Positions 12,903 through 25,203 of a stretch of DNA of 64,000 bases are shown here, piece after piece; the first letter of the stretch is position 1, and each line of letters starts with the position of its first letter. Both the position numbers and the translations under genes were made by a program. The DNA is taken from the NCBI GenBank assembly GCA_029582155.1, contig CM055909.1, positions 20,432,798 through 20,496,797 of the forward strand, in the 5' to 3' direction. Under the pieces are notes generated by a model. It was not told the DNA's origin. It saw only the letters and a program-made list of their open reading frames with translations, and did no database searches. This DNA is from Panopea generosa. Its lineage: Eukaryota; Mollusca; Bivalvia; Adapedonta; Hiatellidae.

Positions 12903-15900
12903 GGGAGCTTCACCGTCATAGGTGCAAGCAGGCGCTAGGCCACAATCTCCATCAATCACGCCCGCTATGGGATCATCACTAAGTGCAGAATGTTACAAGA
13001 AACAATTACGGCGACGAAAGACAATGCATTGACTTTGCAATCATGCAATGTCGACTTAAAGCGCGATAGTTGTAAAGAGATAGAATACGGACCTGTTTCT
13101 TTACAATCACGAAACCCTCTGCTCCGCTTTTCCACCAATCCACCGCGGCTCGGCTCGTCGACTGGTCGTCTCGAACATGTAAATATAAAGAACACAATAC
13201 ACGGAGAAGTAGTGTTACACAATTATACATACATGTTTTAAATAAACAACACACGATAGAATGCGAAACGCGATTGCAACATATCTACGTGAGATCCACA
13301 CAACGCCAAACACTAAATCCAAGGGCCACATCTGCCGGCCTAGGTCTGCCTGCTGCGATCCTTATCAGGTGCGATACGTACACAGGTGTGATACGTACAT
13401 ATGAACAGAAACGGAGAGACATACGTAACGCACAAATCTAGCTACTACTCTTAAGCGCTCCCATAATGAACATGAAATGAAATGAAATGAAATGAAATGG
13501 AAAAAAAAATAGTTGGCAGAGCTACCACCAACTAGAGGCAACTAATCGATACACGCACAATCCTGGCCCAAAGGATTACACGTACACCGCCCTTAACATC
13601 AACTGTGCGTTTACATTATGACTCGAAAATCTACAGAACCTACAGTACCAGTATAGGGAGCTTCACCGTCATAGGGGCAAGCAGGCGCTAGGCCACAATC
13701 TCCATCAATCACGCCCGCTATGGGATCATCACTAAGTGCAGAATGTTACAAGAAACAATTACGGCGACGAAAGACAATGCATTGACTTTGCAATCATGCA
13801 ATGTCGACTTAAAGCGCGATAGTTGTAAAGAGATAGAATACGGACCTGTTTCTTTACAATCACGAAACCCTACTAAGTCGCTCCGCTTTTCCACCAATCC
13901 ACCGCGGCTCGGCTCGTCGACTGGTCGTCTCGAACATGTAAATATAAAGAACACAATACACGGAGAAGTAGTGTTACACAATTATACATACATGTTTTAA
14001 ATAAACAACACACGATAGAATGCGAAACGCGATTGCAACATATCTACGTGAGATCCACACAACGCCAAACACTAAATCCAAGGGCCACATCTGCCGGCCT
14101 AGGTCTGCCTGCTGCGATCCTTATCAGGTGCGAATACGTACACAGGTGTGATACGTACATATGAACAGAAACGGAGAGACATACGTAACGCACAAATCTA
14201 GCTACTACTCTTAAGCGCTCCCATAATGAACATGAAATGAAATGAAATGCAATGAAATGAAATGGAAAAAAAAATAGTTGGCAGAGCTACCACCAACTAG
14301 AGGCAACTAATCGATACACGCACAATCCTGGCCCAAAGGATTACACGTACACCGCCCTTAACATCAACTGTGCGTTTACATTATGACTCGAAAATCTACA
14401 GAACCTACAGTACCAGTATAGGGAGCTTCACCGTCATAGGGGCAAGCAGGCGCTAGGCCACAATTCTCCATCAATCACGCCCGCTATGGGATCATCACTA
14501 AGTGCAGAATGTTACAAGAAACAATTACGGCGACGAAAGACAATGCATTGACTTTGCAATCATGCAATGTCGACTTAAAGCGCGATACTTGTAAAGAGAT
14601 AGAATACGGACCTGTTTCTTTACAATCACGAAACCCTCTGCTCGAAAGACGAGTCGCTCTCCGCTTCTCCACCAATCCACCGCGGCTCGGCTCGTCGACT
14701 GATCGTCTCGAACATGTAAATATAAAGAACACAATACACGGAGAAGTAGTGTTACACAATTATACATACATGTTTTAAATAAACAACACACGATAGAATG
14801 CGAAACGCGATTGCAACATATCTACGTGAGATCCACACAACGCCAAACACTAAATCCAAGGGCCACATCTGCCGGCCTAGGTCTGCCTGCTGCGATCCTT
14901 ATCAGGTGCGATACGTACACAGGTGTGATACGTACATATGAACAGAAACGGAGAGACATACGTAACGCACAAATCTAGCTACTACTCTTAAGCGCTCCCA
15001 TAATGAACATGAAATGAAATGAAATGAAATGAAATGGAAAAAAAAATAGTTGGCAGAGCTACCACCAACTAGATGGCAACTAATCGATACACGCACAATC
15101 CTGGCCCAAAGGATTACACGTACACCGCCCTTAACATCAACTGTGCGTTTACATTATGACTCGAAAATCTACAGAACCTACAGTACCAGTATAGGGAGCT
15201 TCACCGTCATAGGGGCAAGCAGGCGCTAGGCCACAATCTCCATCAATCACGCGCGCTATGGGATCATCACTAAGTGCAGAATGTTACAAGAAACAATTAC
15301 GGCGACGAAAGACAATGCATTGACTTTGCAATCATGCAATGTCGACTTAAAGCGCGATAGTTGTAAAGAGATAGAATACGGACCTGTTTCTTTACAATCA
15401 CGAAACCCTCTGCTCCGCTTTTCCACCAATCCACCGCGGCTCGGCTCGTCGACTGGTCGTCTCGAACATGTAAATATAAAGAACACAATACACGGAGAAG
15501 TAGTGTTACACAATTATACATACATGTTTTAAATAAACAACACACGATAGAATGCGAAACGCGATTGCAACATATCTACGTGAGATCCACACAACGCCAA
15601 ACACTAAATCCAAGGGCCACATCTGCCGGCCTAGGTCTGCCTGCTGCGATCCTTATCAGGTGCGATACGTACACAGGTGTGATACGTACATATGAACAGA
15701 AACGGAGAGACATACGTAACGCACAAATCTAGCTACTACTCTTAAGCGCTCCCATAATGAACATGAAATGAAATGAAATGAAATGAAATGGAAAAAAAAA
15801 TAGTTGGCAGAGCTACCACCAACTAGAGGCAACTAATCGATACACGCACAATCCTGGCCCAAAGGATTACACGTACACCGCCCTTAACATCAACTGTGCG

Positions 15901-18049
15901 TTTACATTATGACTCGAAAATCTACAGAACCTACAGTACCAGTATAGGGAGCTTCACCGTCATAGGGGCAAGCAGGCGCTAGGCCACAATTCTCCATCAA
16001 TCACGCCCGCTATGGGATCATCACTAAGTGCAGAATGTTACAAGAAACAATTACGGCGACGAAAGACAATGCATTGACTTTGCAATCATGCAATGTCGAC
16101 TTAAAGCGCGATAGTTGTAAAGAGATAGAATACGGACCTGTTTCTTTACAATCACGAAACCCTCTGCTCCGCTTCTTCTCCACCAATCCACCGCGGCTCG
16201 GCTCGTCGACTGGTCGTCTCGAACATGTAAATATAAAGAACACAATACACGGAGAAGTAGTGTTACACAATTATACATACATGTTTTAAATAAACAACAC
16301 ACGATAGAATGCGAAACGCGATTGCAACATATCTACGTGAGATCCACACAACGCCAAACACTAAATCCAAGGGCCACATCTGCCGGCCTAGGTCTGCCTG
16401 CTGCGATCCTTATCAGGTGCGATACGTACACAGGTGTGATACGTACATATGAACAGAAACGGAGAGACATACGTAACGCACAAATCTAGCTACTACTCTT
16501 AAGCGCTCCCATAATGAACATGAAATGAAATGAAATGAAATGAAATGGAAAAAAAAATAGTTGGCAGAGCTACCACCAACTAGAGGCAACTAATCGATAC
16601 ACGCACAATCCTGGCCCAAAGGATTACACGTACACCGCCCTTAACATCAACTGTGCGTTTACATTATGACTCGAAAATCTACAGAACCTACAGTACCAGT
16701 ATAGGGAGCTTCACCGTCATAGGGGCAAGCAGGCGCTAGGCCACAATCTCCATCAATCACGCCCGCTATGGGATCATCACTAAGTGCAGAATGTTACAAG
16801 AAACAATTACGGCGACGAAAGACAATGCATTGACTTTGCAATCATGCAATGTCGACTTAAAGCGCGATAGTTGTAAAGAGATAGAATACGGACCTGTTTC
16901 TTTACAATCACGAAACCCTCTGGCTCCGCTTTTCCACCAATCCACCGCGGCTCGGCTCGTCGACTGGTCGTCTCGAACATGTAAATATAAAGAACACAAT
17001 ACACGGAGAAGTAGTGTTACACAATTATACATACATGTTTTAAATAAACAACACACGATAGAATGCGAAACGCGATTGCAACATATCTACGTGAGATCCA
17101 CACAACGCCAAACACTAAATCCAAGGGCCACATCTGCCGGCCTAGGTCTGCCTGCTGCGATCCTTATCAGGTGCGATACGTACACAGGTGTGATACGTAC
17201 ATATGAACAGAAACGGAGAGACATACGTAACGCACAAATCTAGCTACTACTCTTAAGCGCTCCCATAATGAACATGAAATGAAATGAAATGAAATGAAAT
17301 GAAATGGAAAAAAAAATAGTTGGCAGAGCTACCACCAACTAGAGGCAACTAATCGATACACGCACAATCCTGGCCCAAAGGATTACACGTACACCGCCCT
17401 TAACATCAACTGTGCGTTTACATTATGACTCGAAAATCTACAGAACCTACAGTACCAGTATAGGGAGCTTCACCGTCATAGGGGCAAGCAGGCGCTAGGC
17501 CACAATCTCCATCAATCACGCCGCGTATGGGATCATCACTAAGTGCAGAATGTTACAAGAAACAATTACGGCGACGAAAGACAATGCATTGACTTTGCAA
17601 TCATGCAATGTCGACTTAAAGCGCGATAGTTGTAAAGAGATAGAATACGGACCTGTTTCTTTACAATCACGAAACCCTCTGCTCCGCTTTTCCACCAATC
17701 CACCGCGGCTCGGCTCGTCGACTGGTCGTCTCGAACATGTAAATATAAAGAACACAATACACGGAGAAGTAGTGTTACACAATTATACATACATGTTTTA
17801 AATAAACAACACACGATAGAATGCGAAACGCGATTGCAACATATCTACGTGAGATCCACACAACGCCAAACACTAAATCCAAGGGCCACATCTGCCGGCC
17901 TAGGTCTGCCTGCTGCGATCCTTATCAGGTGCGATACGTACACAGGTGTGATACGTACATATGAACAGAAACTGGAGAGACATACGTAACGCACAAATCT
18001 AGCTACTACTCTTAAGCGCTCCCATAATGAACATGAAATGAAATGAAAT
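12903..18049 (+). repeat. Satellite subtype B block (units 15-21)
   Basis: Seven units of 753-773 bp (the last truncated) with 'aaacggagagac', 'gctaccaccaactagaggc', 'cgcgatagttg' (or 'gatactt'), 'ccaccaatccaccgcgg' and 'cgaaaatctacag'. The segment following 'cgaaaccct' differs in length and content between units, which explains most of the size variation. Confidence 0.9.
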
Positions 18050-18549
18050 NNNNNNNNNNNNNNNNNNNNNNNNNNNNNNNNNNNNNNNNNNNNNNNNNNN
18101 NNNNNNNNNNNNNNNNNNNNNNNNNNNNNNNNNNNNNNNNNNNNNNNNNNNNNNNNNNNNNNNNNNNNNNNNNNNNNNNNNNNNNNNNNNNNNNNNNNNN
18201 NNNNNNNNNNNNNNNNNNNNNNNNNNNNNNNNNNNNNNNNNNNNNNNNNNNNNNNNNNNNNNNNNNNNNNNNNNNNNNNNNNNNNNNNNNNNNNNNNNNN
18301 NNNNNNNNNNNNNNNNNNNNNNNNNNNNNNNNNNNNNNNNNNNNNNNNNNNNNNNNNNNNNNNNNNNNNNNNNNNNNNNNNNNNNNNNNNNNNNNNNNNN
18401 NNNNNNNNNNNNNNNNNNNNNNNNNNNNNNNNNNNNNNNNNNNNNNNNNNNNNNNNNNNNNNNNNNNNNNNNNNNNNNNNNNNNNNNNNNNNNNNNNNNN
18501 NNNNNNNNNNNNNNNNNNNNNNNNNNNNNNNNNNNNNNNNNNNNNNNNN
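18050..18549. other. Assembly gap of exactly 500 N
   Basis: A run of 500 N begins inside the (AAATG)n tract of satellite unit 21. The round length suggests a placeholder of unknown true size. Unique sequence resumes at 18550 with no satellite on that side, so the array's right boundary is hidden in the gap. Confidence 0.98.
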
Positions 18550-19299
18550 ATGCAGAACACTGAAAATAGTACATATAAACATAATATCTCGGACAGGTTC
18601 TTGAACTTGCCAAATCGGATTATTAATGTCGGAGTTATGACTCTTGAAACATAAAAAATTACACTATTTGTAGTCTGAGAAAAAAGCATGTAAATTAAAG
18701 GAATTTAGTGTGATTTTCTGCGGCAACACTTGCTCATTTTGAGTAGGTCGTGTTTATAAAGTGTTTTCTATAAACAGTTGTTTTATTTGTTACATCTTTC
18801 ATTTGTGGAGTTAAAAAACAATTACATTTTTTGTAGGAATCTGTTGGTCTGGACAATATACCTGGATATGGTAAACTTCAAGCCTTTGGTCAACTTCGTT
18901 TACTCAGTCAGGCTATAACAATGACTCGGGGGCCATGACAGTTATTTCATTTTGGAAAGAGCTCAGTGATTTTGATAAAATACCAACAATATTCTCAAAA
19001 CGTCACCAGGAAAGTCAGATGAAAGATCAATTTAAGATCTTAGAAAACACTTGTTTCTGGAGTAGAGAGTATAAAAAGCTTATTTTTCAATAAATACAAC
19101 ACATCTTAATTCATGTGTTTTTTAATAAAGCTATATCTCCAACATAGCAGGAAAAATGATTACGTTAATTGATTGTCTTTTAGTCCTCGATGGTATTCAA
19201 ACATCACAGCTATGGAAAGTCCCTCGTGTGGAATGAGACATCATCTTTGAAACTTTATGCAAATATCTTCCTTTCTTTTTCATTAAATATAAAGTGTAT
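18550..19299. other. Non-satellite spacer, no firm gene
   Basis: The start carries a dispersed-repeat fragment ('ttgaacttgccaaatcgg', 'gtcggagttatgactcttg') with relatives near 30425-30510 and 59640-59700. An open stretch after a splice-acceptor-like 'tttttgtag' at about 18837-18935 has no convincing donor and is not called. Confidence 0.5.
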
Positions 19300-19703
19300 A
19301 GTGATTGTATGTATATAGTGTATATAGTGTATATATGTATATAGTGTATATATGTATATTGTATATATGTTTATAGTGTATATATATGTATATAGTGTAT
19401 AGTGTATAGTGTATAAATGTATATAGTGTATATATGTATATAGTGTTAAGTGTATATATGTATAAAGTATATATATGTATATAGTGTATATATGTATATA
19501 GTGTATGTATGTATATAGTGTATAGTGTATGTATGTATATAGAGTATGTATGTATAAAGTGTATATATGTATATAGTGTATAGTGTATATTTGTATATAG
19601 TGTATATATGTATATAGTGTATATATGTATATAGTGTATATATGTATATAGTGTATATTTGTATATAGTGTATATATGTATATAGTGTATATAAGTATAT
19701 AGT
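19300..19703. repeat. TATATAGTG-type minisatellite, left part
   Basis: Imperfect tandem copies of 'gtatatatgtatata' and 'gtgtatatag' variants. The same array resumes at 21138 after an inserted element. The long minus-strand open frame over it (Tyr/Ile-rich) is an artefact of repeats that lack stops. Confidence 0.9.
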
Positions 19704-21137
19704 CAGTGCTCCAAGAATAGGATAGCCGATGCCCGGGGCTTGTCAAATCTGGATCCGGGCATGTGCCTATTTCAAAGTTACTTGCCCGTCGGGATTGTCT
19801 GAAAAATCGGACAAGCTAGTTTTCACAATACACAGGTCTGCAAATATCTCCATTCGATACGACACAGGTCAAACTGTTGTTTAAAGACCGTAACTAATGA
19901 GTTTAAACAATTGACCCCTGCGGTGTTTATCATACCACATGTCCGATAATGCGACTTTGGAAAACCTCTCATGCATATTCATTTATCTATTTTAATTCCT
20001 CTAATGTGATTGGTGGATAGCTTTGAATATAAATAATCTATTTTAAATAACCGCTCTGATTGGTCGGATATCGTTTCTTACCACCTACCCAAGCAAAGAC
20101 AAATAAAAATAGACAATGACGTAATTAGCGGGTGTTTCTCAAATTCACCATTTATGAAGAGTAGAAAATTACCTCCCTTTGCCAAATGGTAAGGATTTCT
20201 AAAATCTGATAATGTTTTTGCAGATAATTTGCGATCGATCGCGTTATGTAAGATGTCAGTCTTAGGTTCTGGTAATTTTATAAATATTTCGTAGATTTAC
20301 AATAATTGGAACTGTATGTATAAAAATTTTCCTCTGTGAAAACGTGAAAGTTGATATTTAAATTGAGTTTACGGTAAAGAAAAGTGTGGGTGGGGTATAA
20401 TAGTAATAAACATTGCTTTTTGGTTGTGTAGTTTCAACGTATATTTTTTGGGCATGATTTAAATATAGTATTAAAAACAACAATTAAGGTGAATTATGTC
20501 GGTGTTTTTTTTTTAATATTTGAAATATAGTTGACTAGTTGCACTTTATAGATATTTGAAGGCTATCATAGACTGCATTTATTTATGATATTGCCAAGTT
20601 CTCTTGGATAGATTGAATAGCTTTGTAGGCTTGACATTGCCATTATTGTATGTTATGACAGCAATAATTAGAAAACAAGAGAAAGATATTTAAAATAATG
20701 TTTTAAATATACTCCTGCTCCCACACTTCCACTGAATCGACAGAACAGAAATGATAGTCAATAAAGAACAATTGATTGATTGATTGATTGAAAATTTAGC
20801 ATCTTTTTTATGGTAATAAAGAACAAAGATTAAATACAACATACTGATAGAGACATAGTCAGTTCTCCCGAAATTCTCTCACTTCTCCTGGTCTTATTCA
20901 AACTCTAAAACTTGTGATTTAGACATGCATAATGTTAAGGGGAGCTAACCTACATAAAATTAATACTTTTAAGTCTATGTTTACATATTTATTATTATAC
21001 TACAAGGTGTATTGGTAATAAAAATCTGGGCATGTAAACTGTTGATCAAGGCAAGTTATTTTTTAGCCAGGGTAAGTAGATTTTTTCAATCTACTTGCCC
21101 TGGGCTAGTCCCAATTTTTTTTTTTCTTGGAGCACTG
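19704..21137. mobile_element. Non-autonomous hAT-like DNA element (1434 bp) inside the minisatellite
   Basis: The element begins CAGTGCTCCAAGAA and ends TTCTTGGAGCACTG, giving 14-bp terminal inverted repeats. It is flanked on both sides by ATAGT (19699-19703 and 21138-21142), a possible 5-bp target duplication, though the host repeat makes ATAGT common. A second, inner palindrome lies near the right end ('aagtagatttttt' / 'aatctacttgccctgggc'). The interior is AT-rich, has (GATT)n near 20770 and no transposase-like frame. CAG...CTG ends with 5-8 bp duplications are a hAT hallmark. The family assignment is inference. Confidence 0.8.
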
Positions 21138-21236
21138 ATAGTGTATATATGTATATATGTTTATAGTGTATAAGTGTATAGTGTATATAGTGTATAGTGT
21201 ATATATGTATAAAGTGTATATATGTGTATAGTGTAA
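21138..21236. repeat. TATATAGTG-type minisatellite, right part
   Basis: Continuation of the array at 19300-19703 ('gtgtatatatgtatatatg'), showing that the 19704-21137 element landed within an existing tandem repeat. Confidence 0.85.
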
Positions 21237-21351
21237 CTTATCTTGAAGTGATTACTTACATTGTTTCTATTCTATCAAACATCCTGATAATTTGGACAAA
21301 CTACCTTTGTTTATTGATTATCTTTAAGCTCTTAGCATCATATTATCGAGA

Positions 21352-23676
21352 AATAGTTTTACCTAGTAAGTTATCATATGATGGACAAATGATTTTACCC
21401 AGTAAGTTATCACATGATTGACAAATGATTTTACCTAGTAAGTCACCACATGATTGACAAATGGTTTTACCTAGTAAGTTATCACATCACATGATTGACA
21501 AATGATTTTACCTAGTAAGTTATCACATGATTGACAAATGATTTTACCTAGTTAGTCATCACATGATTGACAAATGCTTTTACCTAGTAAGTCATCACAT
21601 GATTGGCAAATGATTTTACCTAGTTAGTCATCACATGATCTACAAATGGTTTTACCTAGTTAGTCATCACATGATCCACAAATGGTTTTACTTAGTAAGT
21701 CATCACATGATTGACAAATTATTTTACCTAGTAAGTCATCACATGACTGACAAATGATTTTTCCTAGTAAGTCATCACATGCTGGACAAATGATTTTACC
21801 TAGTAAGTCATCACATGATCAACAAATGATTTCACATAGTAAGTCATCATATGATCAACAAATGATTTTACCTAGTAAGTTATCACATGATTGACAAATG
21901 ATTTTACCTATAAAGTCACCACATGATCAACAAATGATTTTACATAGTAAGTTATCATATGATTGACAAATTATTTTACCTAGTAAGTCATCACATGATC
22001 AACAAATGATTTTACATAGTAAGTTATCATATGATTGGCAAATGATTTTACCTAGTTAGTCATCACATGATTGACAAAAGATTTTACCTAGTAAGTCATC
22101 ACATGATCCACAAATGATTTTATCAAGTAAGTCATCACATGATGGACAAATGATTTTACCTAGTAAGTTATCACATGACTGACAAATGATTTTACCTAGT
22201 AAGTCATCACATGATCAACAAATGATTTTACCTAGTTAGTCACATGATTGACAAATGATTTTACCTAGTAAGTCATCACATGATTGACAAATTATTTTAC
22301 CTAGTAAGTTATCATATGATGGACAAATGATTTTACCTAGTAAGTCGATCACATGATCAACAAATGATTTTACCTAGTAAGTCATCACATGATTGACAAA
22401 TGATTTTACCTAGTAAGTCATCACATGATCGACAAATGATTTTACCTAGTAAGTCATCACATGATCGACAAATGATTTTACCTAGTAAGTCATCAAATGA
22501 TTGATAAATGATTTAACTTAGTAAGTCATTACATGATCGACAAATGATTTTACCTTGTAAGTCATCATATGACTGAAAAATGGTTTTACCTAGTAAGTCA
22601 TCACATGACTTACAAATGATTTTACGTAGTAAGTTATCAAATAATTGACAAATGATTTTACCTAGTAAGTCATCACATGATCGACAAATGATTTTACCTT
22701 GTAAGTCGTCACATGACTGACAAATGGTTTTACCTAGTTAGTCATCACATGAATGACAAATGGTTTTACCTAGTAAGTCATCACATGATTGACAAATGGT
22801 TTTACCTAGTAGGTCATCACATGATCAACAAATGATTTTACCTAGTAAGTTATCAAATGATAGACGAATGATTTTATATAGTAAGTCATCACATGATTGA
22901 CAAATTATTTTACCTAGTAAGTTATCAAATGATTGACAAATGATTTTACCTAGTTAGTCATCACATGATTGACATGATTTTACCTAGTAAGTTATCAAAT
23001 GCTTGACAAATGATTTTACCTAGTAAGTCATCACATGATTGACAAATGATTTTACTTAGTAAGTCATCACATGATTGACAAATGATTTTACCTAGTAAGT
23101 CATCAAATGATTGACAAATGATTTTACCTAGTAAGTCATCACATGTATGACAAATGATTTTACCTAGTAAGTTATCAAATGATTGACAAATGATTTTACC
23201 TAGTAAGTTATCACATGATTGACAAATTATTTTACCTAGTAAGTCATCACATTATTGACAAATGATTTTACCTAGTAAGTCATCACATGATTGACAACTG
23301 ATTTTACCTAGTAAGTCACCACATGATTTACAAATGATTTTACCTAGTAAGTTATCACATGATCGACAAATGATTTTACTTAGTAAGTCATCACATGATT
23401 GACAAATAATTTTTCCTAGAAGGTCATCACATGATTGACAAATGATTCTACCTAGTAAGTCATCAAATGATTGACAAATGATTTTACCTGGTAAGTCATC
23501 AAATGATTGACAAATGCTTTTACCTAGTAAGTCATCAAATGATTGACAAATGATTTTACCTATTAAGTCATCACATGATTGACAAATTATTTTACCTAGT
23601 AAGTCATCACATGATTGACAAATGATTTGACCTAGTAAGTTATCACATGATTGACAAATGATTTTACCAAGTAAGT
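21352..23676 (+). repeat. 36-bp minisatellite, about 64 copies
   Basis: The unit is 'atgattttacctagtaag' + 'tcatcacatgattgacaa' with base-level variation (gattgac, gatcaac, gatcgac; gtaag or gttag; tcatc or ttatc). As 36 is a multiple of 3, one frame reads a 12-residue repeat M-I-L-P-S-K-(S/L)-S-H-D-x-Q. The common 'gattgacaa' version puts TGA at position 11 and 'gttag' variants add others, so the array is not a translatable gene. Only the first two copies give an open frame (to 21421). Confidence 0.95.
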
Positions 23677-24069
23677 CAACAAGCGAGAAGAAGCTGCCGC
23701 CAATTTACCGACTGGAAATGTTGATAGCTTATGTGACTTTCTTTTATCTCAGAATACAGCTGATACTGCCAAAATTTAAAGAAGAGGTTTTATAATATAC
23801 ATTGTAAGCTCTGAAATTACTCTGCAATTGAGATAAAATTACTAAGAATTAACTAAGTTAAGCACATTGACTTACTGTTACACTTGCTGTATATAACATA
23901 TTACAATTGTTGTGGAGCAAAATTGTAAATTATATGATTAACATCAAGACAGCATTATGTTTGTGACATCGCAAATTATGTGACTGACTTAATGAATCAC
24001 CTTGAATGACAGGTTGAGTCATATCAAGAAGCAGTTATTAATTTCTAAAAGGATTTAGTTAATCAAATT
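23677..24069. other. Spacer, no gene seen
   Basis: AT-rich sequence between two tandem arrays, with no open frame or element recognised. Confidence 0.5.
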
Positions 24070-24592
24070 ATTAAAGTGGATTATGTCTGTATTACAGAAC
24101 TGTTCAGTTGAGACATAGTAGATTAAAGTGGATTATGTCTGTATTACAGAACTGTTCAGTTGAGACACAGTAGATTAAAGTGGATTATGTCTGTATTACA
24201 GAACTGTTCAGTTGAGACACAGTAGACTAAAGTGGATTATGTCTGTATTACATAGCTGTTCAGTTGAGACACAGTAGATTAAAGTGGATTATGTCTGTAT
24301 TACAGAACTGTTCAGTTGAGACACAGTAGACTAAAGTGGATTATGTCTGTATTACGGAGCTGTTCAGTTGAGACACAGTAGACTAAAGTGGATTATGTCT
24401 GTATTACAGAACTGTTCAGTTGAGACACAGTAGACTAAAGTGGATTATGTCTGTATTACAGAACTGTTCAGTTAAGACAGTAGATTAAAGTGGAATATGT
24501 CTGTATTACAGAACTGTTCAGTTGAGACACAGTAGATTAAAGTGGATTATGTCTGTATTACAGAACTGTTCAGTTGAGACACAGTAGATTAA
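24070..24592 (+). repeat. 52-bp tandem repeat, about 10 copies
   Basis: The unit is 'attaaagtggattatgtctg' + 'tattacagaactgttcagtt' + 'gagacacagtag'. One copy is shortened ('gttaagacagtag'). Each copy contains a splice-acceptor-like 'ctgtattacag'. The array lies upstream of the first HECT-gene exon found, possibly in an intron. Confidence 0.93.
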
Positions 24593-24713
24593 ATGATGAA
24601 CAAAATGTTTAGACTACCATCTGCACGTCCCAGGCTAATATTACAAAAGCCTTATGATTTTGATCCATAATAGGTAGAGGTAGGTACTAATAAAGAATAA
24701 CTGTTAGGTATTA

Positions 24714-24851
24714 TGTTTGAAAATTTAGTGTCAGTTTTTGCCATTGAGTGCCAATAGACAATCAGTCAACTTAACCACTTATTCCTGGGATCCTTGAAGG
24801 TTAACTAGTATTCAAGTACACTTATCTCTGCACTCAACTGATAGATGCACA
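24714..24851 (-). mobile_element. SINE-A, 3' part
   Basis: Minus-strand copy of the SINE whose fuller copies are at 53241-53548 (plus) and 37217-37666 (minus). It shares 'aaatttagtgtcag', 'agtcaacttaaccactt', the 'cctgggatcc' block and 'caactgatag'. The tRNA-like head is absent. Confidence 0.75.
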
Positions 24852-25124
24852 AGGACAAATCAGCTTAAGGCATGCTGGGACAAGTACATGGCAGAGGAAC
24901 TGACCACTATCAGGTCTCTGCGTCTCTGGATAATTTTATAGTGTTCGGCACTTACTCACATTTCAACCACTGTCTCTGTTTCTTGTTAGATTAACTTGAA
25001 GATATAGCTGTAGAAGTATTTATTTTCTTTAATTTGATTTCAGAGGCAGTAAATATATATGCCTACTACAACATAATTATATCTTTTTTATTAAAAAAAC
25101 TTTCTGTTTCTTTGCTTATTACAG

Positions 25125-25203
25125 GTCAGATCTCCATTTCTACTCTCCTGACTTACATAGGACTTGGGCAGTCCAGAGCGCCAGAGCATTTGAAGACAAC
25201 ATG
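25125..25203 (+). CDS. HECT gene exon: first part of SAM-like domain
   Basis: The acceptor is 'tgcttattacag' and the donor 'ATG|gtatga'. The exon carries one base from a split codon, then 26 codons ending ...FEDNM. Only this frame joins the next exon without a stop. It contains Trp followed by a helix ('TWAVQSARAFEDN') compatible with SAM helices 1-3. The exon before it was not identified; the tandem repeats lie there. Confidence 0.65.

Larger units (their letters stand above)
2036..18049 (+). repeat. Satellite array, 21 head-to-tail units of about 755-778 bp
   Basis: The anchor 'gggagcttcaccgtcatagg' (with gtgc or gggc following) recurs at 2041, 2817, 3595, 4373, 5151, 5929, 6706, 7484, 8257, 9035, 9813, 10587, 11365, 12124, 12903, 13656, 14421, 15194, 15947, 16704 and 17463. 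All units share one orientation. Each holds a short (AAATG)n tract followed by an A-run, a small hairpin (tagttgg...ccaacta), a duplicated 'gatacgtaca' motif, and GC-richer islands than the flanks. Small open frames in all frames recur with the unit and change length with indels, so they are not genes. I found no match to 5S rRNA, tRNA or U-snRNA genes. The last unit is cut by the assembly gap, so the true array is longer. Confidence 0.97.

Noticed and set aside
2011-18042. Dozens of 60-150 codon open frames repeated every unit in the satellite
   Set aside because: They repeat with the satellite on both strands in overlapping frames, change with indels, and have no recognisable domains.
17845-18689. 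Long open frames of 200-245 codons across the gap
   Set aside because: They consist mostly of N and exist only because N has no stop.
18838-18936. Possible exon after 'tttttgtag' (reads ESVGLDNIPGYGK...)
   Set aside because: No usable donor before the in-frame TGA and no family match.
21352-24592. CRISPR-like appearance of regular repeats
   Set aside because: There are no unique spacers; repeat and spacer are both part of the tandem unit, and the genome is eukaryotic.
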